Part shown: one piece after another, positions 42,622-52,259 of the stretch | Layout of the letters: every line of letters begins with the position of its first letter | How positions within the stretch are numbered: the first letter of the stretch is position 1 | NCBI RefSeq assembly: GCF_022026395.1 | Contig: NZ_CP041767.1 | Span: forward strand, 746,001-810,000 | Length of the DNA stretch: 64,000 bases | DNA from: Brevibacillus brevis | GTDB taxonomy: Bacteria; Bacillota; Bacilli; Brevibacillales; Brevibacillaceae | Direction: 5' to 3' | The notes under the pieces: generated by a model | Databases searched by the model: none | Told to the model about the DNA's origin: nothing | Seen by the model: only the letters and a program-made list of their open reading frames with translations | Position numbers and translations under genes: made by a program

Positions 42622-43563
42622 ATGATGAAGAAAAACATTTACTTTAACCATGATGGCGGCGTTGATGATTTAATTTCTTTATTTTTGCTGCTCCAAATGG
42701 ACAATGTGAATCTGACAGGGGTATCCGTCATTCCAGCGGATTGCTATTTGGAACCAGCGATGTTTGCCAGCCGGAAAATCATTGATCGTTTCGGTAACGG
42801 CGGTTTGGATGTAGCAGAGTCCAATTCCCGCGGGAAAAATCCTTTTCCCAAAGACTGGCGCATGCATGCATTTTATGTAGATGCATTGCCCTTGCTCAAT
42901 GAATCGGGACAAGTGATCACGCCAGTAGCTGACAAGCCTGCACATCTTCACATGATTGAAACGCTACGTGCAACGGAAGGAAAAACGACCTTGCTGTTTA
43001 CCGGTCCTTTGACTGACCTTGCGCGTGCATTGGATGTCGATCCAACCATCGAAGAAAAAGTAGAACGCCTGGTGTGGATGGGCGGAACATTCCGTGAAGA
43101 AGGCAACGTGCACGAGCCTGAGCACGATGGAACCGCAGAGTGGAACGTATTCTGGGACCCGGAAGCGGCTGCTCGTGTATGGGAAAGTGGAATCGAGATT
43201 GATTTGGTCGCACTGGAGAGCACGAACCAAGTCCCACTGACGCTGGATGTTCGTGATCGCTGGGCAAAGGATCGCAAGCATATCGGTATCGATTTCTTGG
43301 GTCAATGCTACGCAATGGTGCCGCCGCTTGTACACTTCTCGACCAACTCGACTTACTACCTGTGGGATGTATTAACCACAGCATTTGTTGGCAATAGTGA
43401 TCTTGTAAAGGTGCAAACGGTTAACAGCATCGTCATTACAGATGGTGCTAGCCAAGGTCGAACCGTTGAGACGACTGAAGGACGCCCGGTACATGTGGTT
43501 TACGACGTAGACCGTGATGCATTCTTTGATTACATGACAGAATTAGCGAAAAAAGCGATTTAA
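42622..43563 (+). CDS. Nucleoside hydrolase
   Basis: 313 residues, inosine/uridine-preferring hydrolase fold. N-terminal calcium-site motif YFNHDGGVDDLISLFLLL (family DxDxxxDD variant: N-H-D-G-G-V-D-D), then LLFTGPLTDLARAL and the EWNVFWDPEAAARVW block. It cleaves ribonucleosides to base and ribose in the cytoplasm. ATG 42622 (GGAG 6 bp upstream). It is followed 57 bp later by a NupC-type transporter, so uptake and cleavage form one salvage unit. Confidence 0.9.
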   Translation: MMKKNIYFNHDGGVDDLISLFLLLQMDNVNLTGVSVIPADCYLEPAMFASRKIIDRFGNGGLDVAESNSRGKNPFPKDWRMHAFYVDALPLLNESGQVITPVADKPAHLHMIETLRATEGKTTLLFTGPLTDLARALDVDPTIEEKVERLVWMGGTFREEGNVHEPEHDGTAEWNVFWDPEAAARVWESGIEIDLVALESTNQVPLTLDVRDRWAKDRKHIGIDFLGQCYAMVPPLVHFSTNSTYYLWDVLTTAFVGNSDLVKVQTVNSIVITDGASQGRTVETTEGRPVHVVYDVDRDAFFDYMTELAKKAI

Positions 43564-43620
43564 AACAAAGCAAGTCATCTTAGAAATCGACACAGCTGGC
43601 GATACAGAAAGGGTATGTTC

Positions 43621-44835
43621 ATGCAATATATTTGGGGAGTTCTCGGCATCCTGGGAATTTTTATTATAGCCATTGCGTTTTCGAAAAATCGCAGAGCGAT
43701 TCAACCGAGAACGGTCATTGGCGCGTTTGCCATTCAGTTTATTTTTGCTTTGGTCGTACTGAAATGGGATTTTGGGAAAAAGCTTCTGGAGTACTTGGCG
43801 TCGATTGTTCAAAGCATCATTGATTCGACGAATGCGGGAATTCAGTTTTTGTTTGGCGGGATACTTGGTGCACAGAACGCAGGCTTTACGTTTGCGCTGC
43901 AAGTATTGCCGATTATTATCTTTTTCTCTTCCTTGATTTCGGTCCTGTATTATCTCGGAATTATGCAGTGGGCTACGAAAATTATTGGTGGATTTTTGTC
44001 TCGGGTGCTCAAAACGAGCGAAACCGAATCCATGTCAGCCTCTGCAAATATTTTCTTGGGTCCGATTGAGGCGCCACTTGTCGTAAAGCCTTATATTGAG
44101 AAAATGACCAAGTCCGAACTGTTCGCTGTAATGACAGGTGGACTGGCGTGCGTTTCGGGTTCGGTGATCGGTGGGTATGCGATGCTTGGTGTGCCGATTG
44201 AATATTTGCTGGCGGCAGCATTCATGGGAGCGCCGGGTGGTCTGTTGCTCGCGAAAATTATCATGCCAGAAACAGAACAGCAACAGAAGGTAGCACACGT
44301 AGAAGTGATGAAGGATACGGAATCCAGAAACGTCATTGACGCGGCTGCTCGAGGAGCTTCGGACGGGCTAAAGGTAGCTGCTGGTGTCGGGGCGCTGTTG
44401 CTCGCGTTTATCTCGTTGATTTTCTTGCTGAACTCGATTATTGGCTGGCTTGGCGGGTTAGTGGGAATACAAGCGTTGACGCTCGAGCACATTTTAGGCT
44501 ACCTGTTCGCGCCGATTGCTTTTATGATCGGGGTTCCATGGGAGGAAGCGCTAAAAGCCGGTTCTTTCATCGGGCAAAAAATTATTCTCAACGAATTTGT
44601 GGCATACACGGCTTTTGCCCCTGAGATTGCGCATTTGTCGCAAAAAAGTGTTGTGATCATCAGCTTCGCCCTTTGCGGCTTTGCCAATCTGGCTGCGCTG
44701 GCTATGGTCATTGGCGGCTTGGGCGGATTTGCTCCGTCAAGAAGATCAGACCTTGCGGAGATGGGCTTGCGTGCAGTAGTTGCGGCAACCTTGGCGAATC
44801 TGTTGAGCGCAGCGATTGCCGGGATGCTCATTTAG
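43621..44835 (+). CDS. nupC: NupC/CNT-family nucleoside transporter
   Basis: About 404 residues, concentrative nucleoside transporter. [15 protein letters not shown] first helices ([20 protein letters not shown]), the [26 protein letters not shown] motif near 145, [19 protein letters not shown] near 180 and [19 protein letters not shown] near the C-terminus. Imports nucleosides with H+ or Na+. ATG 43621 suits the AAAGGG site better than 43615. Terminator follows. Confidence 0.92.
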   Translation: MQYIWGVLGILGIFIIAIAFSKNRRAIQPRTVIGAFAIQFIFALVVLKWDFGKKLLEYLASIVQSIIDSTNAGIQFLFGGILGAQNAGFTFALQVLPIIIFFSSLISVLYYLGIMQWATKIIGGFLSRVLKTSETESMSASANIFLGPIEAPLVVKPYIEKMTKSELFAVMTGGLACVSGSVIGGYAMLGVPIEYLLAAAFMGAPGGLLLAKIIMPETEQQQKVAHVEVMKDTESRNVIDAAARGASDGLKVAAGVGALLLAFISLIFLLNSIIGWLGGLVGIQALTLEHILGYLFAPIAFMIGVPWEEALKAGSFIGQKIILNEFVAYTAFAPEIAHLSQKSVVIISFALCGFANLAALAMVIGGLGGFAPSRRSDLAEMGLRAVVAATLANLLSAAIAGMLI

Positions 44836-44858
44836 ATGAGTGAGTGGGTAGAAATAAG

Positions 44859-44893
44859 ACGAGGGCTGGAGTGATCCATGCCCTCGTTTTTTT
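44859..44893 (+). terminator. Terminator after nupC
   Basis: CGAGGGC/GCCCTCG stem with seven T. Confidence 0.9.
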
Positions 44894-44983
44894 GGGTACT
44901 ACGAGAAGTTGGTACTACTCGCTTTTTGTGTTCCCGGCTACAATCTTGTTAGTAAAAACAAGCCATGATTTGGTGGGGATACG

Positions 44984-45646
44984 ATGAAGCATGTACTGTT
45001 ATTTCTAGGGCCAACAATCATGATCTTTTTGGGTTTACAAGTCATGAGTAGCGTGCCAATAACGTTTCTGTTATTTTACGGATGGCTGTTTGCGGTTCCG
45101 TTTGTGGACATGATCGTTTTGAAAAGAAATACATGGCGGGACACATTCAGGCTAATGGGATTGGGAATCAACCGCCCCAATATATATCACGGCATTTTGG
45201 CTGGATTTCTTTTCTTTCTCACCATGATTGTTGCGGGATATTTCTTTCACAGCTTTTTGTTTGATAAGGATGATCTGCAAAATTTATTGGTACAATGGGA
45301 TTTCTCAGGCAATCTTGTCGTTTGGCTCATCCTTGTTTTGCTAGTGATCAATCCGTTTCTTGAGGAAATCTACTGGAGAGGATATTTATTTAAAAAGCTG
45401 GAAGGAAAGCGGACAAAGCGAACCATGATTTTGCTGACGTCATTGTTTTACAGCTTGTATCATTTCCTCTCCATCATTCCTTTGTTTAGCTGGCCGTATA
45501 ATATTGCGATGATTTTTCCGGTTTTTTTGGCGGGAATGATTTGGGGATATATGCGAGACAAGAGCAACTCACTGATGGGTTCGATCATCAGTCATATCCT
45601 TGCAGATTCAGGGATTATGGCTGTCTATCTACTATTCTTGAAATGA
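44984..45646 (+). CDS. CPBP-family intramembrane protease (CAAX/Abi)
   Basis: 220 residues with six or seven hydrophobic segments. Motif 1 EEIYWRGYLF near residue 127 carries the catalytic Glu pair and Arg; motif 2 SLFYSLYHFLS has the His; motif 3 GSIISHILADSG the last His. Members are intramembrane glutamic proteases; some serve bacteriocin self-immunity. Monocistronic, with a hairpin terminator GGTATGGA/TCCATACC at 45657-45683. Confidence 0.88.
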   Translation: MKHVLLFLGPTIMIFLGLQVMSSVPITFLLFYGWLFAVPFVDMIVLKRNTWRDTFRLMGLGINRPNIYHGILAGFLFFLTMIVAGYFFHSFLFDKDDLQNLLVQWDFSGNLVVWLILVLLVINPFLEEIYWRGYLFKKLEGKRTKRTMILLTSLFYSLYHFLSIIPLFSWPYNIAMIFPVFLAGMIWGYMRDKSNSLMGSIISHILADSGIMAVYLLFLK

Positions 45647-45656
45647 ATGATGCGGG

Positions 45657-45690
45657 TATGGAGGCAAGCTTCCATACCTGTTTCTATTAG
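45657..45690 (+). terminator. Terminator after the CPBP gene
   Basis: GGTATGGA/TCCATACC stem followed by TGTTTC. Confidence 0.65.
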
Positions 45691-45764
45691 GTGGATAAGG
45701 AGGAAAAAGGGGCATGTTGGAAAAAATAAGAAGTTAGAGAATATCAAAAGATGGAGCTGAAATC

Positions 45765-46343
45765 ATGAACGTTGACGTACTTTTTAACCAATTTCCCATT
45801 CTAAGTTCAGATCGGTTCACCTTGAAGAAAATCGAAGAGCAGCATTTGGAAGAAGTATTTGAAATCTACAGCAATGACCATGTATTTGCATACTGCGGGA
45901 TTATCCCCAAGCATAATAAAGCGACAGTGAAAAACATGATCGGGCATTTTGAGAGAGACTATTTGAAAAAATCCAGGATCAAATGGGGGATATTCGCCAA
46001 TGATAACCCAGATCACTTGCTTGGCATTATCGAAGCTTTCGACTTTCAGCAAAAGGTAAGCATGGTGACGATTGGCTACTTCTTGTCCGAAGCGCATTGG
46101 GGAAAAGGGATTGCGACAGAAGCGGTAAACATATTGCTCCATTTTTTGTTCATGGATGTCAACGTCAACAGAATACAGGCGGAAGTGATGCCTCCGAATG
46201 AGACCTCGAAAAAAGTATTGTTGAAGAATGGCTTCATGAAGGAAGGAACACTTAGACAAGCAACGCTATGGTCGGGCAAAGGGATTGTGGATGTAGAGAT
46301 ATACGGAATGCTGAAAGAGGACTATGAAAAAGGTAGGGGATGA
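45765..46343 (+). CDS. GNAT acetyltransferase (RimJ-like)
   Basis: 192 residues, Acetyltransf_3 type: LSSDRFTLKKIEEQHLEEVFEIY start, the acetyl-CoA loop SEAHWGKGIATEAVNILL near 115, and NETSKKVLLKNGFMKEGTLRQATLW near 150. It acetylates a protein N-terminus or small amine; substrate not known. GGAGCTGAAATC precedes the ATG. Confidence 0.88.
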   Translation: MNVDVLFNQFPILSSDRFTLKKIEEQHLEEVFEIYSNDHVFAYCGIIPKHNKATVKNMIGHFERDYLKKSRIKWGIFANDNPDHLLGIIEAFDFQQKVSMVTIGYFLSEAHWGKGIATEAVNILLHFLFMDVNVNRIQAEVMPPNETSKKVLLKNGFMKEGTLRQATLWSGKGIVDVEIYGMLKEDYEKGRG

Positions 46344-46544
46344 ATTTGCCCCTTACGGAAGCAAGTGGATGAAAAAATCGGATACTATGACGCAGACCTT
46401 GATGTCTATATAAGGCGTGTAATAAGGATCGAGTGACGCGAGATTTCGTTTAAACCACCAGAATACACCGTTACCTGTAAAAGCCCTCCTATGTTACTAT
46501 GATGGGTATGATCAATCATAGGCATCGGGAATGGGGAAAACATC

Positions 46545-47420
46545 TTGAAAACCTTTAAGAAAGTCTATATAGAAATCACCAGCGTTTGCAATCTCGCCTG
46601 TACCTTTTGTCCGCCAACGGAACGCGGTAAAAGTTTTATTAAAGTAGAAGACTTTGCGAAAAGGCTGGATGAGATCAAACCGCACACGGATTACATTTAT
46701 TTGCACGTCAAAGGAGAACCGCTTCTCCACCCCAAAATTGATGAGCTGCTTGATATCAGCCATGAGAAAGGCTTCAAGGTCAATATCACCACAAATGGAA
46801 CGCTGATCGCGAAAAATCGGCATAAATTGCTGGGCAAGCCTGCTCTCCGACAAATGAACTTCTCGCTTCACAGCTTTGACGGGCATATCGGCTCAACCAA
46901 CCGTGAAGGTTATTTGCGCGAGATTCTTTCATTTGTTCGGGAAGCTCGGGAGCATCAAGTAATTTTTTCTTTCCGTCTGTGGAATTTGACACAGGATAAC
47001 GCCACGAACATTCAAAAGAGTAGAAACCGCCAGACTCTCGAAATCATTGAGAAAGAATTTGGGCTGGACTATCGGATCGAAGAGAAAGTAGTGCCGGGCA
47101 GCGGGGTAAAAATCGATGACCGCGTTTATTTGAACCAAGATTACGAATTCCAGTGGCCGAGTTTGACAGCGCCTGAAGATGATGGAAAAGGCTTTTGCCA
47201 TGGATTGCGCACGCAAGCGGCGATTCTCGAAAATGGAACCGTTGTGCCGTGTTGTCTCGATGGGGAAGGGGTCATTAATCTAGGGAATATCAATCAGAAC
47301 TCTTTCACTGATATTGTGGATGGCGAGCGGGCCAATAATCTGGTAGAAGGATTTTCTCGCAGGGAAGCTGTCGAGGAATTATGTAGAAGATGCGGGTACC
47401 GCCAGCGGTTTGGAGCATAG
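46545..47420 (+). CDS. Radical SAM/SPASM-domain protein
   Basis: 291 residues. Cluster motif CNLACTFCPP near residue 15 (C-x3-C-x2-C), radical SAM strands through residue ~200, then a SPASM-like C-terminal region with CC in VVPCCLDGEG and C-x2-C in LCRRCGYRQRF. The TTG start follows GGGG. Family members include RiPP maturases and anaerobic sulfatase-maturase relatives, but no peptide gene is adjacent, and its stand-alone form is widespread in Bacillales. Function unassigned. Ends at a strong bidirectional terminator. Confidence 0.85.
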   Translation: MKTFKKVYIEITSVCNLACTFCPPTERGKSFIKVEDFAKRLDEIKPHTDYIYLHVKGEPLLHPKIDELLDISHEKGFKVNITTNGTLIAKNRHKLLGKPALRQMNFSLHSFDGHIGSTNREGYLREILSFVREAREHQVIFSFRLWNLTQDNATNIQKSRNRQTLEIIEKEFGLDYRIEEKVVPGSGVKIDDRVYLNQDYEFQWPSLTAPEDDGKGFCHGLRTQAAILENGTVVPCCLDGEGVINLGNINQNSFTDIVDGERANNLVEGFSRREAVEELCRRCGYRQRFGA

Positions 47421-47441
47421 CAAAAGTGTTGGTAAAAATAA

Positions 47442-47497
47442 AAAATAGCGGATTTCATTGCTGAAAGGAGCGAATGAGATCCGCTATTTTTTTTATT
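47442..47497. terminator. Terminator after the radical SAM gene
   Basis: AAAATAGCGGAT/ATCCGCTATTTT stem with long T-run. Confidence 0.85.
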
Positions 47498-47525
47498 TAC
47501 GAGCAAAGGTAGACCTAATGGTAAA

Positions 47526-47552
47526 AAAGCCCTCAGCTATGTGAGGGCTTGT
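47526..47552 (-). terminator. Terminator of the stalk-domain protein gene
   Basis: AAGCCCTCA/TGAGGGCTT stem next to the minus-strand stop, with a T-rich side on that strand. Confidence 0.85.
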
Positions 47553-47560
47553 AGCCTGTA

Positions 47561-48421
47561 TTACTTTGCAGATGTATCGGTGGAGTCTTTATCCTGCTCG
47601 GATTCGTTAGCGGCTTGAAGGTCGTCGATGATGACGATTTTGCCTTCTTCTTGCCATTCTACTTTCGCGTTCAGTTGTTCACTGATGAAGCGCAGAGGCA
47701 GGAATACACGTCCATTTTTCAGTACAGGTGCAGTGTCCAGAGAAATGGTTTTCCCATCAACAGTTGCTTCTTTTTTATCGAGGTACAGCGTGATGGATTT
47801 TTCGCCACGCGTAATTTCTACGCTACGAGTCTCTGGCTTCCAGTTCACTTCCGCTTTCAATGCGGAACTGATAGCACGTACAGGCACCAACGCTCTTCCA
47901 CCTTTTACAAACGGTGCCACGTCAGCTTTTACCTGTTGTCCATCTACGAATGCTTTCACTTCTGTCGAGCCAGTATTCTCAAGGAGTTCTCCAAGCTTTT
48001 TGAATGGTGTGTGATCTCCTTTTTGGTACGTGCGCTGAAGAAGCTCAAGCTGTACTTCCAAAGCTCCATGTTTGTCAGCGGTTTTTTCCAGTTCAGATAC
48101 CAGCTGCTCGTATTTCGCTTTTTGATCTTCCGTGATTTCCGCTGCATGCTTGAGCTCTTGGCGAAGCTCGATCAGCTCTTTTTTCAATTTTACGTCTTTG
48201 ATGTTGGATTCTGTGCTAGCTTCAGTTGAGTTCTCATCGTCGCTATCAGTATCGGTATCAGATTCTTTGACAGAAGTTTCTTTCGATTTATCTTTTGCTT
48301 CTGCCTTTACTTCGGGCTTGCCATTACCTTTTCCTTTGCTTTCCAGGTCAGCCGCCAGAGCAGCAGGTACACTAGTTGCGAGTAGAATAGCAACCAACGA
48401 AGTAGATATTGCTTTTTTCAT
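47561..48421 (-). CDS. Secreted protein with copper amine oxidase N-like (stalk) domain
   Basis: 286 residues. Signal peptide (KKAISTSLVAILLATSVPAALAA), an acidic Lys/Glu/Ser-rich linker, a coiled-coil segment (LIELRQELKHAAEITEDQKAKYEQLVSELEKT) and two beta repeats of the CuAO-N/stalk type (KGGRALVPVRAISSALKAEV; LKNGRVFLPLRFISEQLNAKV) common in Paenibacillaceae surface proteins. ATG 48421 with GAAGGAGGAAG; the frame runs on upstream without a site. Cell-wall associated; no catalytic site seen. Confidence 0.85.
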   Translation of the reverse strand: MKKAISTSLVAILLATSVPAALAADLESKGKGNGKPEVKAEAKDKSKETSVKESDTDTDSDDENSTEASTESNIKDVKLKKELIELRQELKHAAEITEDQKAKYEQLVSELEKTADKHGALEVQLELLQRTYQKGDHTPFKKLGELLENTGSTEVKAFVDGQQVKADVAPFVKGGRALVPVRAISSALKAEVNWKPETRSVEITRGEKSITLYLDKKEATVDGKTISLDTAPVLKNGRVFLPLRFISEQLNAKVEWQEEGKIVIIDDLQAANESEQDKDSTDTSAK

Positions 48422-48515
48422 TTGAATCTTCCTCCTTCTAGGTGTAAGTTTCATGAACTCGACATTCAAGACGGAGGAATATATGAATAAGTTGCATAGA
48501 TTTTGAGAAAATATT

Positions 48516-49709
48516 TTATTTGTGCGAATAGTTACCTTTCCGTGTCATTCCTTCCAAATCCCGTATCTTTCTTACGCGTCCAATTACGATTCCTAGTAGC
48601 TTAAATACATGATCCGCCAAAAATCCCGCCGATCCAAATGCCAGTACGAACCCGATTTGTGAAATAGCCGTGATCATCGACCACACTCTGCCTTGCCGTT
48701 CATTCTCGACATTCGTTCGAATGAGTACCTCGAGGCTGGTGTTCACAAAGGGAAGCGTGATGAAAAAGAGGAAGCCAAAAACCATAATCAGCCAAACGGA
48801 AGTAAACACACCCATCAGGGCATAAAACAAGCCAGCAAGTACGAGAGAGAAGGACAGCATGAACACTTTGCTTTTTCCCATACTGAACAGTCCGATCAAA
48901 AGGCTGCTGACGAGCATACCTGATGCAGATACAGAGAGGGCGATACCAAATGTCTTGGAATCAGTGAATGTCAGCATCATAGGCCCAAAAAGCGATTGCA
49001 GCAACCCGATGTAAAAGCACACGACGGACATTAACAGAACGAACGAGAAAACGCCTTTCTTTGAAAGGAGATAGCGGAAGGCTTCAGACATTTCGCGAAA
49101 AAAGCTTTGTCTTTCATGTGTCTGGGGAGTGGCATCGTGTTTCATAATCATCAGCACGGCGCCGACGGCTAAAAGGAAGGTCATCATATCGATGAGTAAG
49201 ACGAGCTGGATATCAAAAGCACTGAGAAGAAATCCTGCAATCAGTGGGGAAATAAGATATTGAGCTGAACTTGCCAGTTGGATGAGTCCGCTTGCCTGTG
49301 AGTACATCTCTTCCGAAACCAGATCGGAGACGGCTGCTTTATAGGCTGGGTTTAGAATAGCGGCAGAGATCGAGCTGATGCAGACCCCCAAATAGATGTG
49401 CCATAATTCCATGCGCCCGGACAGCATGACAAGCAAGATGAACAAGATACCAGCTATGGAACCGAGATCGCCAATGACCATCATTTTCTTGCGGTCAAAC
49501 CTGTCTGCAAACACCCCGCTAAAGGGGAGTAAAAGGAAGGAGGGGAGAAAAGAGAAGAGAATGATGAACGAATAGCTCATGGTAGATTGGGTCTGTTGAA
49601 AAACAAAGACACCCAAGACAAAAGCGGTAAGTCCACTACCGATGGCGGAAAGCAGCTGCCCTGACCAAATGATCAGAAATCTGCGAAAGGCTTTATCATG
49701 AGCGTTCAT
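48516..49709 (-). CDS. MFS transporter
   Basis: 397 residues, twelve predicted helices, MFS_3/enterobactin-exporter-like group. Motif A-like loop GVFADRFDRKKMMVIGDL between helices 2 and 3. AAAGGAGGAAAG precedes ATG 49709. It lies 22 bp after the TetR gene and reads with it, so the regulator probably controls this exporter. Substrate unknown. Confidence 0.88.
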   Translation of the reverse strand: MNAHDKAFRRFLIIWSGQLLSAIGSGLTAFVLGVFVFQQTQSTMSYSFIILFSFLPSFLLLPFSGVFADRFDRKKMMVIGDLGSIAGILFILLVMLSGRMELWHIYLGVCISSISAAILNPAYKAAVSDLVSEEMYSQASGLIQLASSAQYLISPLIAGFLLSAFDIQLVLLIDMMTFLLAVGAVLMIMKHDATPQTHERQSFFREMSEAFRYLLSKKGVFSFVLLMSVVCFYIGLLQSLFGPMMLTFTDSKTFGIALSVSASGMLVSSLLIGLFSMGKSKVFMLSFSLVLAGLFYALMGVFTSVWLIMVFGFLFFITLPFVNTSLEVLIRTNVENERQGRVWSMITAISQIGFVLAFGSAGFLADHVFKLLGIVIGRVRKIRDLEGMTRKGNYSHK

Positions 49710-49731
49710 TGTCTTTCCTCCTTTTCATCCA

Positions 49732-50343
49732 TTACAGAAACGAGAAGGACCCCGGCGCAGCTCCTAGTGACCGTTCAATAATCACCTGCATGGCTTGTAG
49801 ACGTTTTGTCTGCTCCTCTTGCTCCCAATGAAAAATGCCTGATTCCAACAAAAATTGCGAGCCAGCGAGGAGAAACTGAACGGTTTCCAAGGCATTCTCA
49901 ACATGAAAGACAGCTTCTTTATTTCCTTGTTCAATGACTTGCGCAAGGACAGGAGCAATTTTTAAGATAATGGCGATGTTCAGACGCTCGTGAAGCTCTC
50001 TGTTTTCAGGGCGATGCAAGCTTTCCATCCATTCGGCTTGCTTGTCGATGGGGTGGCTTTGGCTGCGCAGCATCTGGCGAACCTTCTCCATGACAGGCAA
50101 GGTAGAGTCATCTGCGATTTTTTTATATTCTTCGCAAAGCGTATCGACCATGGACTGGACAAATGCTTCGAGGATTTCTTCCTTCGATTTAAAGTAGTAA
50201 TAAAAGGTTCCTTTCGCTACGCCAACCTTTTGAATGATCGCATCCACGGTTGTATGGACATAACCCTGATTTCGAAATAGCTCCCCGGCGGCTTCCAATA
50301 TCTCTGCTCGCCGTGTTGTGGGGTCTTTCACGATTCTTTTCAT
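49732..50343 (-). CDS. TetR-family repressor
   Basis: 203 residues. HTH near 25-50 (AAGELFRNQGYVHTTVDAIIQKVGVAKGTFYYYFKSKEEIL), then a variable ligand-binding domain. GAAGGAGGCGCCG precedes the ATG. A 15-bp palindrome in its promoter region and the downstream MFS gene support an autoregulated efflux operon. Confidence 0.9.
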   Translation of the reverse strand: MKRIVKDPTTRRAEILEAAGELFRNQGYVHTTVDAIIQKVGVAKGTFYYYFKSKEEILEAFVQSMVDTLCEEYKKIADDSTLPVMEKVRQMLRSQSHPIDKQAEWMESLHRPENRELHERLNIAIILKIAPVLAQVIEQGNKEAVFHVENALETVQFLLAGSQFLLESGIFHWEQEEQTKRLQAMQVIIERSLGAAPGSFSFL

Positions 50344-50392
50344 CGGCGCCTCCTTCGATTGTCAGTAAGTGGTTGGATACAGATTACCATAT

Positions 50393-50407
50393 GACTGACC
50401 GTCAGTC
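50393..50407 (-). promoter_or_regulatory. Palindromic operator of the TetR/MFS operon
   Basis: GACTGAC-C-GTCAGTC, a perfect 7-bp inverted repeat around one base, 50 bp upstream of the TetR ATG. The GACTGAC/GTCAGTC half-site is typical of TetR-type operators. Confidence 0.72.
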
Positions 50408-50489
50408 TATAAGGGTATGAAAGAAAAAGAGGAGGGAAATCCTCCCCTTTTCGGTATTAGGAATGTAATAAGATGATGGCAAACGTTCA

Positions 50490-51275
50490 TTATAATTTCT
50501 CGGCGATAATTGTGAAGGTCTTCGGGATTCCTTTGTCAAAAACTTCCGAGGAGAGATTCGGGAGCTCTTCCAGCATTTTTAGGCACAGCCCTTTGTTTGC
50601 AATGGACGTAACAATTTCGCCTAAGGTCCAATTGCGTAACAATACTTTTGATTCAGCGACATTTGTACCGTTCGAGAGAAATTTGGAGAAAGCAATTTCC
50701 TTTTCCTCAAGCGAGGTGTCGAAATAATCGCCTGTTACTTTATGTTTGCGAATATTCGCAGTCGTTCCACGTGAGGAGATGAGTTTTGTGGATACCGGAT
50801 GGAAATCTTGGAGGACGAGCGCGCCGCCTTTTCGCAGGAGCGAGTTGACCACCTGGAATAATTCGGTTAAGTCCAAAAAGTAATGAAGAATACCGAATTC
50901 CATAAAAACGAGATCATACTCACCAGACAATACATCTGGAGGGAGCTGCAATACATCCGATACGATGTAAGTCAGGTCAACATCGGCAGCTGCAGCCAGT
51001 TCTTTGGCGTATTGTTCATTCTCATACGAGAAATCGGCGATGGTCACGTCGGCACCTAGCAAGGCGAGCGCAACGGCTTTGTTTCCATTAGAACCGAGTA
51101 AATTGATAATCTTTTTGCCGCGAATATCTCCCATGTGCTCATATACCTTGCCGATTCGTTTTTGGGGGTCTTCTTTAATTTTGACCGCTGCCTCAGCAGG
51201 TGTTCCAAAGCGTTTCAGCCAAGCTTGATAAGCCCCGGTGTTCCAAGATGTTTTATTCAGTTGTGCTGTTTCCAC
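50490..51275 (-). CDS. Class I SAM-dependent methyltransferase
   Basis: 261 residues. NKTSWNTGAYQAWLKRFGTPAEAA start typical of one Bacillales group, motif I KIINLLGSNGNKAVALALLGADVTIADFS near 65, and motif IV YDLVFMEFGILHYFLDL near 130. Substrate unknown. GTG 51275 preceded by GGAGGGG is chosen; the open frame back to 51404 has no site. Divergent from the response regulator gene. Confidence 0.85.
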   Translation of the reverse strand: METAQLNKTSWNTGAYQAWLKRFGTPAEAAVKIKEDPQKRIGKVYEHMGDIRGKKIINLLGSNGNKAVALALLGADVTIADFSYENEQYAKELAAAADVDLTYIVSDVLQLPPDVLSGEYDLVFMEFGILHYFLDLTELFQVVNSLLRKGGALVLQDFHPVSTKLISSRGTTANIRKHKVTGDYFDTSLEEKEIAFSKFLSNGTNVAESKVLLRNWTLGEIVTSIANKGLCLKMLEELPNLSSEVFDKGIPKTFTIIAEKL

Positions 51276-51541
51276 AAATTCCCCTCCATAGAGTATTCCA
51301 TTCAAAAAATTGGCCCCGATAGGTTGGTTAGAGGGCTTAGGTAATTTATCATACTGACACATATGATTCGTGTCTATATATTTTCGAAGTGTTAATTTTT
51401 CCATGTGTGACCGGAAAGTAAGAACAATTGGGGCGAGATTCTACAATTGTGGAGCAAAGCAGGACAGTGGTAATATTGGGAAAAAAATATACGTCCGCTC
51501 TTTATGCGGTCGAGGGTTTGTTCGACGGGAGGCAAGCTGCT

Positions 51542-52243
51542 TTGAAAATCAAAGTGTTGATCGCAGACGACAATTCGTTTATACGGGAAGGCATGAAAAT
51601 CATCCTGACGAGCTTTGCGGAGTTTGAAGTAGTCGGGAGTGTGGAGGATGGGGTCGAGGCGGTGACGTTTTGCAAACAGAACGAGGTAGACGTCGCTCTT
51701 TTGGATGTTCGGATGCCGAATATGAATGGAGTGGAAGCGACTCGTGTGCTGACTACCGAAACTACAGTCAGACCACTCATTTTGACGACGTTCGACGATG
51801 ACGAATTTGTTCTCGAAGCCATTCAAGCGGGGGCACGCGGTTATTTATTGAAAAACAATGATCCCAACCGCATCCGAGATGCCATTAAGAGTGTCTATAA
51901 CAACCATCATGTCCTGCAGGATGTCGTCCTGGATAAAATCAAAATGAACCTGAATGCAGGGATAAACGCGACGGATACCATGTCCACTACCGCTCCTCCC
52001 AAAGCGACAGCAGCCATCCCTACCGAAAGCAAAATCGACCAAAGCTTATTTACGGAACGGGAGCTCGATGTCATGAAGCAGATTGCCAAAGGGCTATCGA
52101 ACAAAGAAATCGCCAAGAAGCTGTTTATTTCCGAGGGAACCGTTGCGAATTACATTTCTTTCATCTTGAATAAAACAGCGCTTGAACACCGTACGCAGAT
52201 CGCCATCTATTATTTGACGGGCGAAACGAACATGTCTGACTGA
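51542..52243 (+). CDS. NarL/LuxR-family response regulator (LnrK-like)
   Basis: 233 residues. Receiver domain 3-120 with IKVLIADDNSFIREG, phospho-acceptor Asp in DVALLDVRMPNMNG, and the conserved Lys in GARGYLLKN. LuxR HTH at 168-225 (LFTERELDVMKQIAKGLSNKEIAKKLFISEGTVANYISFILNK). TTG 51542 with GGGAGG 9 bp upstream; the frame is open further up. It heads an RR-HK-ATPase-permease-permease locus with the composition of LnrJKLMN (linearmycin sensing and resistance). It likely binds the palindrome at 53394. Confidence 0.88.
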   Translation: MKIKVLIADDNSFIREGMKIILTSFAEFEVVGSVEDGVEAVTFCKQNEVDVALLDVRMPNMNGVEATRVLTTETTVRPLILTTFDDDEFVLEAIQAGARGYLLKNNDPNRIRDAIKSVYNNHHVLQDVVLDKIKMNLNAGINATDTMSTTAPPKATAAIPTESKIDQSLFTERELDVMKQIAKGLSNKEIAKKLFISEGTVANYISFILNKTALEHRTQIAIYYLTGETNMSD

Positions 52244-52259
52244 AAGGAGGTCAATACCG

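Noticed and set aside
46545..47420. Radical SAM/SPASM protein as the modifying enzyme of the peptide cassette
   Set aside because: It is 18 kb away in core DNA, on its own transcript, with no short peptide gene beside it; nothing in the sequence links the two.
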